Source of the DNA: Nitrospirota bacterium
GTDB taxonomy: Bacteria; UBA2233
Reading direction: 5' to 3'
DNA length: 64,000 bases
Assembly (NCBI GenBank): GCA_011620345.1
Contig: WOZJ01000066.1
Span: forward strand, 19,228 to 83,227
The translations under genes and the position numbers were made by a program. Positions 26,344 through 35,758 of this stretch are shown here, piece by piece. The notes beneath the pieces are model-generated. The model saw only the letters and a program-made list of their open reading frames with translations, had not been told where the DNA came from and made no database searches. The stretch's first letter is position 1; each line of letters starts with the position of its first letter.

Positions 26344-28088
26344 GCCCATCGAGCACGAAGCAGGATTTTTTCAAACTGCTGAACTATGTCAAGCCCTATA
26401 AGCTCAGGCTTCTAGGGGCGCTCCTTTGCATGGTTGTCGTCGGGGGGCTAACATCGGCGTCTGCTTTCATCGTTAAACCCACGTTCGACAACATCTTCTT
26501 GAACCGGGATGCATTCATGCTGAAGCTTATCCCGCTGTTGATCGTCGGAATTTTCGCATTTAAGGGGGTCTTCTTCTACTTCAACCAGTACCTGACTGGC
26601 TACGTCGGCCACAAGATCATGATGGACATAAGGAGCGACCTGATCACCAAGCTCCTTAGCCTCTCGGCATCGTTTTTCCAGCGTGACCAGTCGGGCGTTA
26701 TGATCTCCCGGGTGACCAACGACGTCAATTTGCTCAAAGATACCGTATCCGTCGTGCTTACCAGGATCGTCAAGGACAGCTTTACCGTGGTGGGGCTGCT
26801 TTTTGTAGCGCTCTACAGGGATCCAATGCTTTCGCTTATCTCGTTTACCGTGTTCCCGGCGTTTGTGTTTCCGATCGTCCAGTTTGGCAGGCGATTGAAG
26901 AGGGTGTCCCACCAAAGCCAGTATACGATCGGAGAAATCACCTCCTTTTTGCAAGAAATGCTCCTTAGCTACCCCGTCATTGCGGCATTCAGGCTTGAAG
27001 AGGTACAAAAGGCGAGGTTCAAGCAGAAAAATGAGCGCCTCTTCAAGCTGGCCCTCAAGCAAATCCGGATCTCTGGCATCTCCACGCCGATCGTGGAGGT
27101 CGTAGCGGCCACGGGAATCGCCTTTACTGTCGCCTACGGCGGCTATGTAGTCTTCAAGGGGGAGAGCACGCCGGGCAACTTCTTCTCGTTCATTGCGGCC
27201 GTTGCGATGATGTACGACCCCTTCAAGAAGCTCTCGGACGTGAACAACGTCATCCAGCAAGGCCTTGCGGCGGCAAACCGCATCTTTTCCGTTCTTGACG
27301 AGAAGCCAGACATCCAAGACGCCCCAGGCGCGGCGGCGCTCGAAACCTTTCAGGACGGGATCGAGCTCGAGAACGTATGGTTCTCTTACCAAGGGCCTGA
27401 GGGGCCGTTTGCCCTTCGGGGGGTCAGCCTGGCAATCCCGAAAGGGGCGGTTACGGCGATCGTAGGCGAGTCCGGAGCCGGCAAGTCCAGCCTAATAAGC
27501 CTTCTTCTCAGGTTTTGGGACCCTACCAAGGGCCGTATTCTTCTTGACGGGCATGATTTGCGAAGCATTACGCTCGCCTCGCTCCGCGACAAGTTTGCCA
27601 TCGTTACGCAGCATACAATGCTGTTCGACGACACGATAATCAACAACATCCGCTACGGGAGACTAGGTGCATCGGACGAGGAGATTGAGCGGGCGGCCAA
27701 GGCGGCCTTTGCGCACGAGTTTATCCAGAAGCTCCCTGGAGGCTACCAAACGAATTTGGGCGAGCTAGGCATGAAGCTCTCGGGCGGCCAGCGACAAAGG
27801 ATCGCGATTGCAAGGGCCCTCCTCAAAGACGCCCCCATCCTCATCCTGGACGAGGCGATGTCCTCGCTCGACGCGGAATCCGAGCACTCCATTCAGCTTG
27901 CGATGAAGAACCTGATGGCCGGCCGGACGACCATCGTCATTGCCCACAGGCTCTCGACTGTAAAGAATGCCAAAGCGATCGTGGTAATGGAGCAGGGCCG
28001 GATTATCGAGATGGGCAACCATGAATCGCTCCTTGCAAAGGAGGAGCGTTACGCCAGGCTCTTCAAGCTCCAACTTCTTGGCACCTGA
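26340..28088 (+). CDS. msbA: Lipid A export ABC transporter, MsbA-type
   Basis: 6-TM exporter domain plus 'VGESGAGKSSLISLLLRFWDPTKGRILLDGHD', 'LSGGQRQRIAIARALLKDAPILILDEAMSSLD'. Confidence 0.95.
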   Translation: MSPSSTKQDFFKLLNYVKPYKLRLLGALLCMVVVGGLTSASAFIVKPTFDNIFLNRDAFMLKLIPLLIVGIFAFKGVFFYFNQYLTGYVGHKIMMDIRSDLITKLLSLSASFFQRDQSGVMISRVTNDVNLLKDTVSVVLTRIVKDSFTVVGLLFVALYRDPMLSLISFTVFPAFVFPIVQFGRRLKRVSHQSQYTIGEITSFLQEMLLSYPVIAAFRLEEVQKARFKQKNERLFKLALKQIRISGISTPIVEVVAATGIAFTVAYGGYVVFKGESTPGNFFSFIAAVAMMYDPFKKLSDVNNVIQQGLAAANRIFSVLDEKPDIQDAPGAAALETFQDGIELENVWFSYQGPEGPFALRGVSLAIPKGAVTAIVGESGAGKSSLISLLLRFWDPTKGRILLDGHDLRSITLASLRDKFAIVTQHTMLFDDTIINNIRYGRLGASDEEIERAAKAAFAHEFIQKLPGGYQTNLGELGMKLSGGQRQRIAIARALLKDAPILILDEAMSSLDAESEHSIQLAMKNLMAGRTTIVIAHRLSTVKNAKAIVVMEQGRIIEMGNHESLLAKEERYARLFKLQLLGT

Positions 28089-28107
28089 CCGAAGGGGACA
28101 AAGTTCC

Positions 28108-29478
28108 TTGCAGCGCGTATTCGAGTGGGCCTGGCTTTCGCTCTACACGCTCTTCGGCTTGATGTTCTACGCGATGTACGCTCCTTGGCTTCTTTTGAGG
28201 CATACCGTGGTGGGTCATGCGAAGGCCCAGATGTCCAACGGGTTTTTGTTTAGGCTAGGCCTGGTTCCAGGCGCTATCGGGAAGGTTGAATCGCCCGTTT
28301 GGTTCCATGCCGTTTCCGTCGGCGAAATGTTGACGATTGTCCCGCTAATCAAGGCTTTTCGATCTAGGCATCCAGGCATCCCTGCCCTCGTGACCACCGT
28401 GACCGAGGCCGGACAAAGGGCCGCAATCCAGGCGCTTGAGGGTACGGGTTGCATCGTGGCCTACTTCCCGTTGGACGTGCTGCCCGTTGTTTCCCGTGTC
28501 CTTTCCAGGGTCAACCCGAGGCTTTTTGTGTTTAGTGAAAACGAGATCTGGCCGGCGTTTCTGTTCGTGCTCGAGAAAAGGGGCGTTCCGGCCGTTATGG
28601 TCAACGGCCGGGTATCCGAGAGGTCCCTTAGGCGGTTTTCAAGGGTTCCTTTGTTTCGGCATGCGTTCAAGAGGGTAAGCGTGTTCTCTCTCCAGTCGAG
28701 GAAAGATTACGACAGGCTCGTCGGTTTTGGCATTGACCCTTCGAGGCTGCGGTTCTTCGGAAATCTAAAAGTGGACAGGGCGCTTCTTGCGGCCGCCCAG
28801 CTTCTTACACCTCCAGAGGTCTTTTCGTTGAAAGCGTGGAAGGCCAAGAAGGGGGGACTCTGGATCGTCGGCGGTTCGACCCACAAAGGGGAAGAAGAGG
28901 CCCTTCTGCGCGCCCTTGGGGTGCTTTTGGACGCCGGAGTCCAAGCCACGCTTCTCTTGGCGCCAAGGCACTTAGAGCGGCTCGCTTCGATAGAGTCTCT
29001 TTTGAAAGAAAAGCGTGCAAGATACACCCGTTTAGGCACGATTGGAGATACAGAACGTTTCGACAAGGATGTTGTGCTCATCGACAGGATGGGTACGTTA
29101 TTTTCTGTGTACAGCTTGGCGGACGTCGCCTTCGTTGGTGGCTCGCTCGTTCCAAAAGGCGGGCATAACATCCTGGAGCCTCTGATGCTTGGCGTTCCGG
29201 TGCTGTTTGGAGAGCACACGGAGAACATCGGCGAGCTCGCCCAGGGTGTCTTAGAGCTTGGCCTCGGCAAGAGGCTCAAGGATACATCGGCGCTCGAAGA
29301 AGAGCTTTTGTCTTTGGCAAGACGGCCGGAATCGCTCAAGGAGGCGGCCAGCCGATGCAGGGCGTTCATCTTGGAGCACAAAGGGGCGCTGGAAGCAACG
29401 GCCGAGCTCCTTTTTGAGCTTGTACATGAGGCCGGTGGAGTGCGCATCAAGCCCGGGTCTTCTTTGGATGTTCGCTAG
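28108..29478 (+). CDS. waaA: 3-deoxy-D-manno-octulosonic acid transferase
   Basis: 'VWFHAVSVGEMLTIVPLIKAF', 'VFSENEIWPAFLFVLEKRGVPAVMVNGRVSERS', 'FVGGSLVPKGGHNILEPLMLGVPVLFGEH'. Confidence 0.95.
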   Translation: MQRVFEWAWLSLYTLFGLMFYAMYAPWLLLRHTVVGHAKAQMSNGFLFRLGLVPGAIGKVESPVWFHAVSVGEMLTIVPLIKAFRSRHPGIPALVTTVTEAGQRAAIQALEGTGCIVAYFPLDVLPVVSRVLSRVNPRLFVFSENEIWPAFLFVLEKRGVPAVMVNGRVSERSLRRFSRVPLFRHAFKRVSVFSLQSRKDYDRLVGFGIDPSRLRFFGNLKVDRALLAAAQLLTPPEVFSLKAWKAKKGGLWIVGGSTHKGEEEALLRALGVLLDAGVQATLLLAPRHLERLASIESLLKEKRARYTRLGTIGDTERFDKDVVLIDRMGTLFSVYSLADVAFVGGSLVPKGGHNILEPLMLGVPVLFGEHTENIGELAQGVLELGLGKRLKDTSALEEELLSLARRPESLKEAASRCRAFILEHKGALEATAELLFELVHEAGGVRIKPGSSLDVR

Positions 29479-30499
29479 GCCTCTTTTTGGAATGCTGGGG
29501 CTCGGGCTGGAAAAGGCGTATTTTAGCGCGGGGATTTTAAGGCGCGCGTTCATCCACACAAAGCGCGTGGACGCATGCGTCCTTAGCGTGGGCAATCTCG
29601 TGTTCGGAGGCTCGGGCAAGACTCCGCTCGTAGGATTTCTTGCAAGGGCTCTCAAGGAGCGGGGAGAGGCCGTAGGGGTCGTTCTCAAGGGCTATAAAGG
29701 AAAACGGAGCCGAGACCCGCTGATCGTATCGGACGGCAAAAACCTCCTTGCAAGAGTTGCGGAATCGGGGGATGAGGCCTTTGCGCTCGCTTTGAGTCTC
29801 CCCGGCGTGCCTGTTGTGGTGGGAAAAAACAGGTTTCAAGCCGCGCTTGTCCTGACAGAGCGCTTTTTACCCGGGTGGGTGCTTTTAGACGACGGCTTCT
29901 CTCAACCCTACCTTGCAAAAGACCTCGAGCTTGTCTTGTTGACCGGAGAGGAGTTTGACAGAAGGCTTGCCGGAATAGGAGTTAAGTCTCTCCTTCGGGA
30001 GCCGATTGGGGCGCTCAAGCGGGCGAATGCGTTGATCGTGCCGGAGTGCCTTCCCCCCAAAGGACAGGAGGCGATCGAAGCTTTTGTTGCCAACGAGGGT
30101 GTTGCCGCGCCCATTCTTCGACTCGTTCGCTCCCCTAGGGCGCTTTTGGACCTAGTCACGGGAAAGGAGCTGCCCTTGGATGTCGTTGAGGGCAAAAAAA
30201 TTGTCGGGCTGGCGGGGATCGCAAGGCCAGAGCGATTTTTTCGCCTCCTAGATGGGTTATACGGTCCTATCGCTGGACGGTTGGCCTTCGAAGACCACGC
30301 ACCGTATACTGCAAATAGGGTTCGGGGTCTGATGGAAGCCGTCAAAGGGGCGAGCGTGGTTTGTACGTTCAAAGATTACGTAAAGCTCGTGGCGTTCCGT
30401 GCCTCTTTTTCGGAAAAGGACGTGCTCGCCTTGATGGAAGACGTTCGGCTTGAGCCTAGAGAAACGCTCGAGCGGCTGCTCTTTGGGGGGGGTGAGTGA
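29468..30499 (+). CDS. lpxK: Tetraacyldisaccharide 4'-kinase
   Basis: 'VLSVGNLVFGGSGKTPLVGFLARALKERGE', 'LLDDGFSQPYLAKDLELVLL'. Confidence 0.93.
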   Translation: MFARPLFGMLGLGLEKAYFSAGILRRAFIHTKRVDACVLSVGNLVFGGSGKTPLVGFLARALKERGEAVGVVLKGYKGKRSRDPLIVSDGKNLLARVAESGDEAFALALSLPGVPVVVGKNRFQAALVLTERFLPGWVLLDDGFSQPYLAKDLELVLLTGEEFDRRLAGIGVKSLLREPIGALKRANALIVPECLPPKGQEAIEAFVANEGVAAPILRLVRSPRALLDLVTGKELPLDVVEGKKIVGLAGIARPERFFRLLDGLYGPIAGRLAFEDHAPYTANRVRGLMEAVKGASVVCTFKDYVKLVAFRASFSEKDVLALMEDVRLEPRETLERLLFGGGE

Positions 30500-31056
30500 A
30501 TCATCCCGCGGTGTTCCTGGATCGTGACGGGACGCTGTCCGAAGAGATTGGCTACATGACAGACCCAAGCAAGCTTGTGCTTATCCAAGGTGCGGCAGAG
30601 GCGCTTAAGCGACTGGCCGATGCAGGGTTTAGGCTGGTCGTCGTAACGAACCAGTCTGGGGTATCGAGGGGCTACTTTGGGCTAAAGGATCTCCTTTTGG
30701 CCAACGAGCGCCTTGAGAGGCTTTTTTTTGAGCATGGCGTCGCGCTCGATGGGATCTATGCCTGTCCGCATGTCCCTGCGTTTGGTTGTTCGTGCAGAAA
30801 GCCCATGCCCGCGCTCTTGATAGAGGCGGCCATAGAGCACGGGCTCGATCTTCGAAGGAGTTTTGTCGTGGGCGATAAGCTTACCGACGTAGAGCTTGGA
30901 AAGCGCCTTGCGATCCCCTCCGTTCTTCTTTTGACAGGGTTTGGAAGGGCTGAGCTCGTCAAAATGCAAACGGACGGCCCGATACGCTTCAAGCCAGACC
31001 TGGTGGCGGCCGATATCCTCGAGGCAAGCAAGTGGATCTTGAGCCGAGGCATTTAG
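30496..31056 (+). CDS. gmhB: D-glycero-D-manno-heptose 1,7-bisphosphate phosphatase (HAD)
   Basis: 'AVFLDRDGTLSEEIGYMTDP', 'VTNQSGVSRGYF', 'CPHVPAFGCSCRKPMPALL'; GTG start. Confidence 0.92.
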   Translation: MNHPAVFLDRDGTLSEEIGYMTDPSKLVLIQGAAEALKRLADAGFRLVVVTNQSGVSRGYFGLKDLLLANERLERLFFEHGVALDGIYACPHVPAFGCSCRKPMPALLIEAAIEHGLDLRRSFVVGDKLTDVELGKRLAIPSVLLLTGFGRAELVKMQTDGPIRFKPDLVAADILEASKWILSRGI

Positions 31057-32060
31057 AAGAGTGCCTTTTAGCCGTTCGCCGGTTTAGCTCACTCAGGTTA
31101 GCCGTCGTGGGCGACCTGGTGGTGGACGAGCACGTCTACGGCCAGACCTCTAGGGTCTCCAGGGAGGCGCCCGTTTTGATCCTGAAGGAAACGAAGCGTT
31201 TGCTTGCCGCAGGCGGAGCAGGCAACGCCTTCCTCAACGCCAAGGAGCTAGGGGCGTCGGCAAAGCTGTTTGGGGCGGTAGGGGCCGATTGGGAGGCTAA
31301 AGCGCTCGTTGAGTCGTTTGCGGGGAAGGGGTTTGAAGTGGACGGGATCGTCTCTTGCCAGTCCTACCTTACCCCTCGCCTTACGAGAATCTGGGCAGGG
31401 TCACACCATACGAGCCATCAGCAGGTCATCCGTCTGGATCGGGAAGGACAGGAGCATATCGATCGTGCCGCATTCGATGCGCTTCTAGAGGCCCTTTGCA
31501 AGGATTTTGAGAAGGGCTTCGATGGCGTTCTTCTCTCGGATTACGCAAGGGGCTCGATCCCAAAGGCTTGGAGGGGGGACCTTATTTCTTTGTTGATAAA
31601 AGCCAAGGTCCCAGTGTTCGTCGATGCCAGAAAGGCGTTTACGGAATACAAAGGGGCATCCTATTTCTTACCTTCCGAGTCGGAAGTCGAGGAGTGCTTA
31701 GGGGTCAGGCTAAACAGCGACCCTGCCGCCATCGAGCAGGCGGGGTTTACGCTGCTCCGAGCGCTAGGCAAAAAGACCAAGGCGCTCGTCATGACGCTTG
31801 GGTCGATGGGAATGGCCGTCTTCGAGCCCGGAAACAAAGCGGTTTTCCTAAAGGCCGTCGGGGCGACAGAGGTGACCGACGTGACTGGGGCCGGCGATAC
31901 GGTGACGGCCGTGTTTTCCCTGGCGTGCTTGGCGGGGTTAGCCCCCGTGAAGGCCGCCATTCTGGCCAATATCGCGGGCGGGATCGTGGTGATGAAGCGC
32001 GGATGCGCCCAAGTTACCCAAGAGGAGCTCGCCCAAGGGATGATCCATGCGTTTGCCTAG
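31032..32060 (+). CDS. PfkB-family carbohydrate kinase, HldA/RfaE1-like (divergent copy)
   Basis: 'LAVVGDLVVDEHVYGQTSRVSREAPVLILKET...GGAGNAFLNAKELGA', 'VTDVTGAGDTVTAVF'; directly upstream of hldC. Confidence 0.82.
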   Translation: MDLEPRHLEECLLAVRRFSSLRLAVVGDLVVDEHVYGQTSRVSREAPVLILKETKRLLAAGGAGNAFLNAKELGASAKLFGAVGADWEAKALVESFAGKGFEVDGIVSCQSYLTPRLTRIWAGSHHTSHQQVIRLDREGQEHIDRAAFDALLEALCKDFEKGFDGVLLSDYARGSIPKAWRGDLISLLIKAKVPVFVDARKAFTEYKGASYFLPSESEVEECLGVRLNSDPAAIEQAGFTLLRALGKKTKALVMTLGSMGMAVFEPGNKAVFLKAVGATEVTDVTGAGDTVTAVFSLACLAGLAPVKAAILANIAGGIVVMKRGCAQVTQEELAQGMIHAFA

Positions 32061-32538
32061 CGCGCCCATCGTTTCGTTGGATGAGCTCAAGGCCCTGCTT
32101 GAAGGCCTTAACCCAAGGCCTAAGACCGTCCTTACGAACGGCGTGTTCGATATTCTGCATGCGGGACATGCAAGCTACCTGGAGGCCGCCTCGAACCTCG
32201 GCGACATCCTGATCGTCGCCTTGAACGATGATGCCTCTGCTTTGGCGCTCAAAGGAAAGGATAGGCCCGTGCTCAAGCTTGAAGACCGTCTACGGCTCGT
32301 TGCATCTTTTCGGTGGGTCGATTACGTGACTTGGTTTTCCGAGCTCAAACTGGATCGTGTCCTTGAGGCGCTTAGGCCGGATATCCATGCCAAAGGAGTG
32401 GATTACGGAGGGACCGGCGTTCCTGAGGCCCGCCTTGCCAAGTCTTTAGGGGTTCAAGTGGCGCTTGTAGGAGAGCCAAAGAGGCTATCCACAACGGGCT
32501 TGATTGCGCATATTCGAAATACCGACCAAACGTCTTGA
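32047..32538 (+). CDS. hldC: D-glycero-beta-D-manno-heptose 1-phosphate adenylyltransferase
   Basis: 'VLTNGVFDILHAGHASYLEAASNLGDILIVALNDDASALALKGKDRPV', C-term 'STTGLIAHIRNT'. Confidence 0.92.
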   Translation: MRLPSAPIVSLDELKALLEGLNPRPKTVLTNGVFDILHAGHASYLEAASNLGDILIVALNDDASALALKGKDRPVLKLEDRLRLVASFRWVDYVTWFSELKLDRVLEALRPDIHAKGVDYGGTGVPEARLAKSLGVQVALVGEPKRLSTTGLIAHIRNTDQTS

Positions 32539-32548
32539 AAGGGAACCC

Positions 32549-32728
32549 ATGGGAATCCAAAAAGACCTTCTCGAGATCCTTGCATGTCCCAAATGCAAAG
32601 GAGGGCTGACGCTCACCCCGCAAGAAGACGGGTTTATTTGCGAGGCTTGTCAAATTCTCTACCCGATCGAAGACGACATTCCAGTCTTGCTCGAAGAAGA
32701 GGCAAAGCCCCTTAAGAAAACGAGCTGA
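32549..32728 (+). CDS. Trm112/YcaR-family small zinc-ribbon-like protein
   Basis: 'LLEILACPKCKGGLTLTPQEDGFICEACQILYPIEDDIPVLL', two CxxC pairs. Confidence 0.9.
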   Translation: MGIQKDLLEILACPKCKGGLTLTPQEDGFICEACQILYPIEDDIPVLLEEEAKPLKKTS

Positions 32729-32739
32729 TTCGCCTCGTC

Positions 32740-33777
32740 ATGGAGCGCCTGCTCTTTCTCGATACGGCCTACTTGGGGGATTGTCTTCTTAGTCTGCCGC
32801 TCCTCGAGGCGTTGGCCCAATCTGGGAAAAACTTCGAAATCGGGGTGGTCACCACTCCTTTGGCCCAAGACCTGTTTGCGCGAAGGCCTGGCGTTGTAGA
32901 GGTGTTTGTCTGGGACAAAAGGAAGGACAAAACCCCTTGGGGGCTCTACAAGACGGCCAAAAGGCTCGAGGGCTTCGGGGCGGCCCTTGCCGTATCTGCC
33001 CATAAATCGGCACGCTCTGCCGTATTGCTCGCGCTTGCCAGGGTGCCTTTACGCGTGGGGTTCTCTACGGCCAAGCTTTCTTTCCTCTACCATGCGCTGG
33101 TGCCAGAGGATACGACCCTGCCTGTGGTAAAAAGAAAGCTTCGGCTCCTTTCGGCGCTCGGGCTGCCGGTGCCCGAAAGGTGCGTTCCCTTGAGCGATCC
33201 TGGCGTTGACCCGGCACAGAAGGCGCGCGTGCAGGCGATGCTGGTCCAAGTGTTCGGCTATTTGCCCTTCGAGCTCGTGGGCCTGGCGCCGGGTTCCGTC
33301 TGGCAGACAAAACGCTGGCCGGCGGGGCACTTCATCGAGCTCATCAAGATGTTCAAAGTACGGCTCGGGATGGAGTGTGTCCTCATTGGAGGACAGGAAG
33401 ATCGCACGATTGCCAGGGAAATCCAAAAGGGCCTTCCTTTTCCATTGGCGGACTTTACAGGAAGGACTACGATCGCCGACCTGTTTGCAGCGATACAAGC
33501 CTTAAAACTGCTCGTTAGCAATGATTCCGCCCCGATGCACGTTGCATTCCTGTTAGGCGTCCCGGTCGTAGGAATATTTGGCCCGACAACCGCGCGGTTT
33601 GGGTTCGTCCCGTTCGGAGAAAACACGCGCGTGGCCGAAATCGAGCTGTCTTGCAGGCCGTGCGCGCGCCACGGCGGAAGGCACTGCCCAAAGGGGCACT
33701 TTCTTTGCATGCGTGGGCTTGACCCTGAGAAGGTGTTTGAGATGGGTGGTTCGCTCCTTGCCCGTCCCAGGCAGTGA
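32740..33777 (+). CDS. waaF: Lipopolysaccharide heptosyltransferase (GT9)
   Basis: 'LLFLDTAYLGDCLLSLPLLEAL', 'VGLAPGSVWQTKRWPAGHFIELI', 'LVSNDSAPMHVAFLLGVPVVGIFGPT'. Confidence 0.9.
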   Translation: MERLLFLDTAYLGDCLLSLPLLEALAQSGKNFEIGVVTTPLAQDLFARRPGVVEVFVWDKRKDKTPWGLYKTAKRLEGFGAALAVSAHKSARSAVLLALARVPLRVGFSTAKLSFLYHALVPEDTTLPVVKRKLRLLSALGLPVPERCVPLSDPGVDPAQKARVQAMLVQVFGYLPFELVGLAPGSVWQTKRWPAGHFIELIKMFKVRLGMECVLIGGQEDRTIAREIQKGLPFPLADFTGRTTIADLFAAIQALKLLVSNDSAPMHVAFLLGVPVVGIFGPTTARFGFVPFGENTRVAEIELSCRPCARHGGRHCPKGHFLCMRGLDPEKVFEMGGSLLARPRQ

Positions 33778-33798
33778 TCGGTAAAAGGGCTTAGCCGG

Positions 33799-34596
33799 AT
33801 GGTCCAAGGGGTTTCATTGATCATCATTACGCGAAACGAAGAGGCCAACATCGAGGCCTGCTTAAAAAGCGCCGGTTTTGCGAGCGAAACGATCGTCGTG
33901 GATGCCCTAAGCGAGGATGCGACGGCAGAAATCGCGGGAAGGCTTGGAGCCAGGGTGGTTTCGCAACCCTGGATGGGTTATGCCTATGCCAAGAGCCTGG
34001 CGCTAGATTTGGCGGCCGGTCCCTGGGTCTTGAGCCTCGATGCCGACGAGCGCGTCAGCAGTGCGCTCAAAGAGGAGATACTTAAGGTGTTCGAGCGGCC
34101 CATGCCCGGCGTAGCGGGCTATTTTATCCCTAGGCGCAGCCTTTTTTTGGGCCGGTGGATGAGAGCATCGGGCTTTTGGCCCGATTACCAGCTTAGGCTC
34201 TTTTTGAAGGCTAAGGCCCGCTTTGAAGACGTTCCCGTGCACGAGTCCGCCGTAATCGAGGGGAAAACGGCAAGGCTTTTTTCGCCGATCGAGCACTTTG
34301 CCTACGCCTCGCTCGATATGTACTTCGAAAAAATGCTCCGGTATGCAAGGCTATCATCGGGGATGATCGCCAAAAAAAAGAAGAAAGTCGGGATGGGCTC
34401 GGTCTTTGGCCATGGATTGGCCATGTTCCTTAAACGCTACCTCTTGAAGCGGGGTTTCCTGGACGGCCAGCAAGGGTTTGCGGTAGCGCTCCTTAGCGCC
34501 TTCCACGAATCTGCCAAGTACCTCTACGCTTGGGAAAAGCAAAAGAACCGCTGCGAGAATCATCCGGACGCCTTGCCAAAGCGTTTCTTACAGTGA
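33799..34596 (+). CDS. Glycosyltransferase family 2 (WaaE/KdtX-like)
   Basis: 'VSLIIITRNEEANIEACLKSAGFASETIVVDALSEDATAEIA', 'WVLSLDADERVS'. Confidence 0.9.
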   Translation: MVQGVSLIIITRNEEANIEACLKSAGFASETIVVDALSEDATAEIAGRLGARVVSQPWMGYAYAKSLALDLAAGPWVLSLDADERVSSALKEEILKVFERPMPGVAGYFIPRRSLFLGRWMRASGFWPDYQLRLFLKAKARFEDVPVHESAVIEGKTARLFSPIEHFAYASLDMYFEKMLRYARLSSGMIAKKKKKVGMGSVFGHGLAMFLKRYLLKRGFLDGQQGFAVALLSAFHESAKYLYAWEKQKNRCENHPDALPKRFLQ

Positions 34597-34609
34597 AAGG
34601 AAAAAACGG

Positions 34610-35749
34610 TTGCAGAAGGATGAATCGAGGCTTAGGGTGATCCATATAGGCTCTTCCTTTGCCAAAGGCGGGCTTGAACGTTTCCCGGTACGTCTTGCTA
34701 AGGCCCAAGCGCGCCTAGGGGTTGAAACAAGCGTGCTGACGCACAAAGAGGCCTACATCTACCAATGTGCAAGAAAGTTGGGCGTCGATGTGTTCGGGGC
34801 GGAATCGAGAGCCCAGATGTTTTCCTGGCTTTGGCGCCAAAGAAAGCATGATGGCCCAACGGTGCTCCAGGTCAATGCCAACAAGGACCTTCCGATGGCC
34901 GTTCTAGCCAAGCGGTTCTTCGCAAAAGACAAGGTCAGGCTTATCTACAGGCGGGGAACCAGGGCAATGAAACCAAAAACCGACCCCTACCACAGGCTGC
35001 TCTTTCGCGAGGTTGACTTGTTCATCGTCGTTTCGAGGTTCATTCATGACAACACGCTTCAAACCTACAAGGTTCCAGAGTCTCGCGTGCTATGCATCCA
35101 TAACGGTGTGGATCCTGATTTTTTCGGAACAAAATCTGAGGGGAAGGCCTCTCTGCGTCAAGAGCTTGGCATTCCTGAAGAGGCGTTTGTCTTCGGCCAG
35201 GTTGCCAATTACGGGACTGGCAAATGCCCCGATGTATTCTTGAAGGGCGCGGAGCGGTTGGTCCTTCAGCAAGCCCAGGCCCTCCCGGTGTTTTTTTTGC
35301 TGGCCGGAGACGGGCCCCAGGACTACAGGCGTGAGCTCGATCGTCTCGCTAAAGACTTAAAGGTCTCCCCTTACGTACGCTTTCTTGACTATCAAGAAGA
35401 CTTAAGGCGTCTGTACGACGCCATTGATTGCGTGGTGCTTTGCTCGAGGGCCGAGCCCTTTGGCAACGTCCTTTTGGAGGCCATGTCCCTTAAGAAGCCC
35501 ATCATTGCGGCAAGGAGCGGGGGGAACCCCGAAATCGTCGAAGAAGGGGTTACTGGGCTTCTCTTCGATCCTTTCGATGTTGAGGCCCTTGCCGAAGCGA
35601 TGCGGCGCCTTCTTGAGGAAGAAGGCCATGCCCAGAGGTTTGGCGAGGCCGGTTTTCGGCGCTACTTGGAGCATTTTAGGATGGATTCCTGTACGCGCTC
35701 TTATCTTGAGGCCTACAAAAGGCTCTTTCAAAAAGAGCCGTATCTTTAG
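34610..35749 (+). CDS. Glycosyltransferase family 4
   Basis: 'GGLERFPVRLAKAQ', 'CIHNGVDPDFF', 'EPFGNVLLEAMSLKKPIIAARSGGNPEIVEEGVTGLLFDP'. Confidence 0.9.
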   Translation: MQKDESRLRVIHIGSSFAKGGLERFPVRLAKAQARLGVETSVLTHKEAYIYQCARKLGVDVFGAESRAQMFSWLWRQRKHDGPTVLQVNANKDLPMAVLAKRFFAKDKVRLIYRRGTRAMKPKTDPYHRLLFREVDLFIVVSRFIHDNTLQTYKVPESRVLCIHNGVDPDFFGTKSEGKASLRQELGIPEEAFVFGQVANYGTGKCPDVFLKGAERLVLQQAQALPVFFLLAGDGPQDYRRELDRLAKDLKVSPYVRFLDYQEDLRRLYDAIDCVVLCSRAEPFGNVLLEAMSLKKPIIAARSGGNPEIVEEGVTGLLFDPFDVEALAEAMRRLLEEEGHAQRFGEAGFRRYLEHFRMDSCTRSYLEAYKRLFQKEPYL

Positions 35750-35758
35750 GAGTTCAAA

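Noticed and set aside
26448-27392. 314-aa minus ORF antisense to msbA
   Set aside because: Composition and lack of motifs indicate a shadow ORF.
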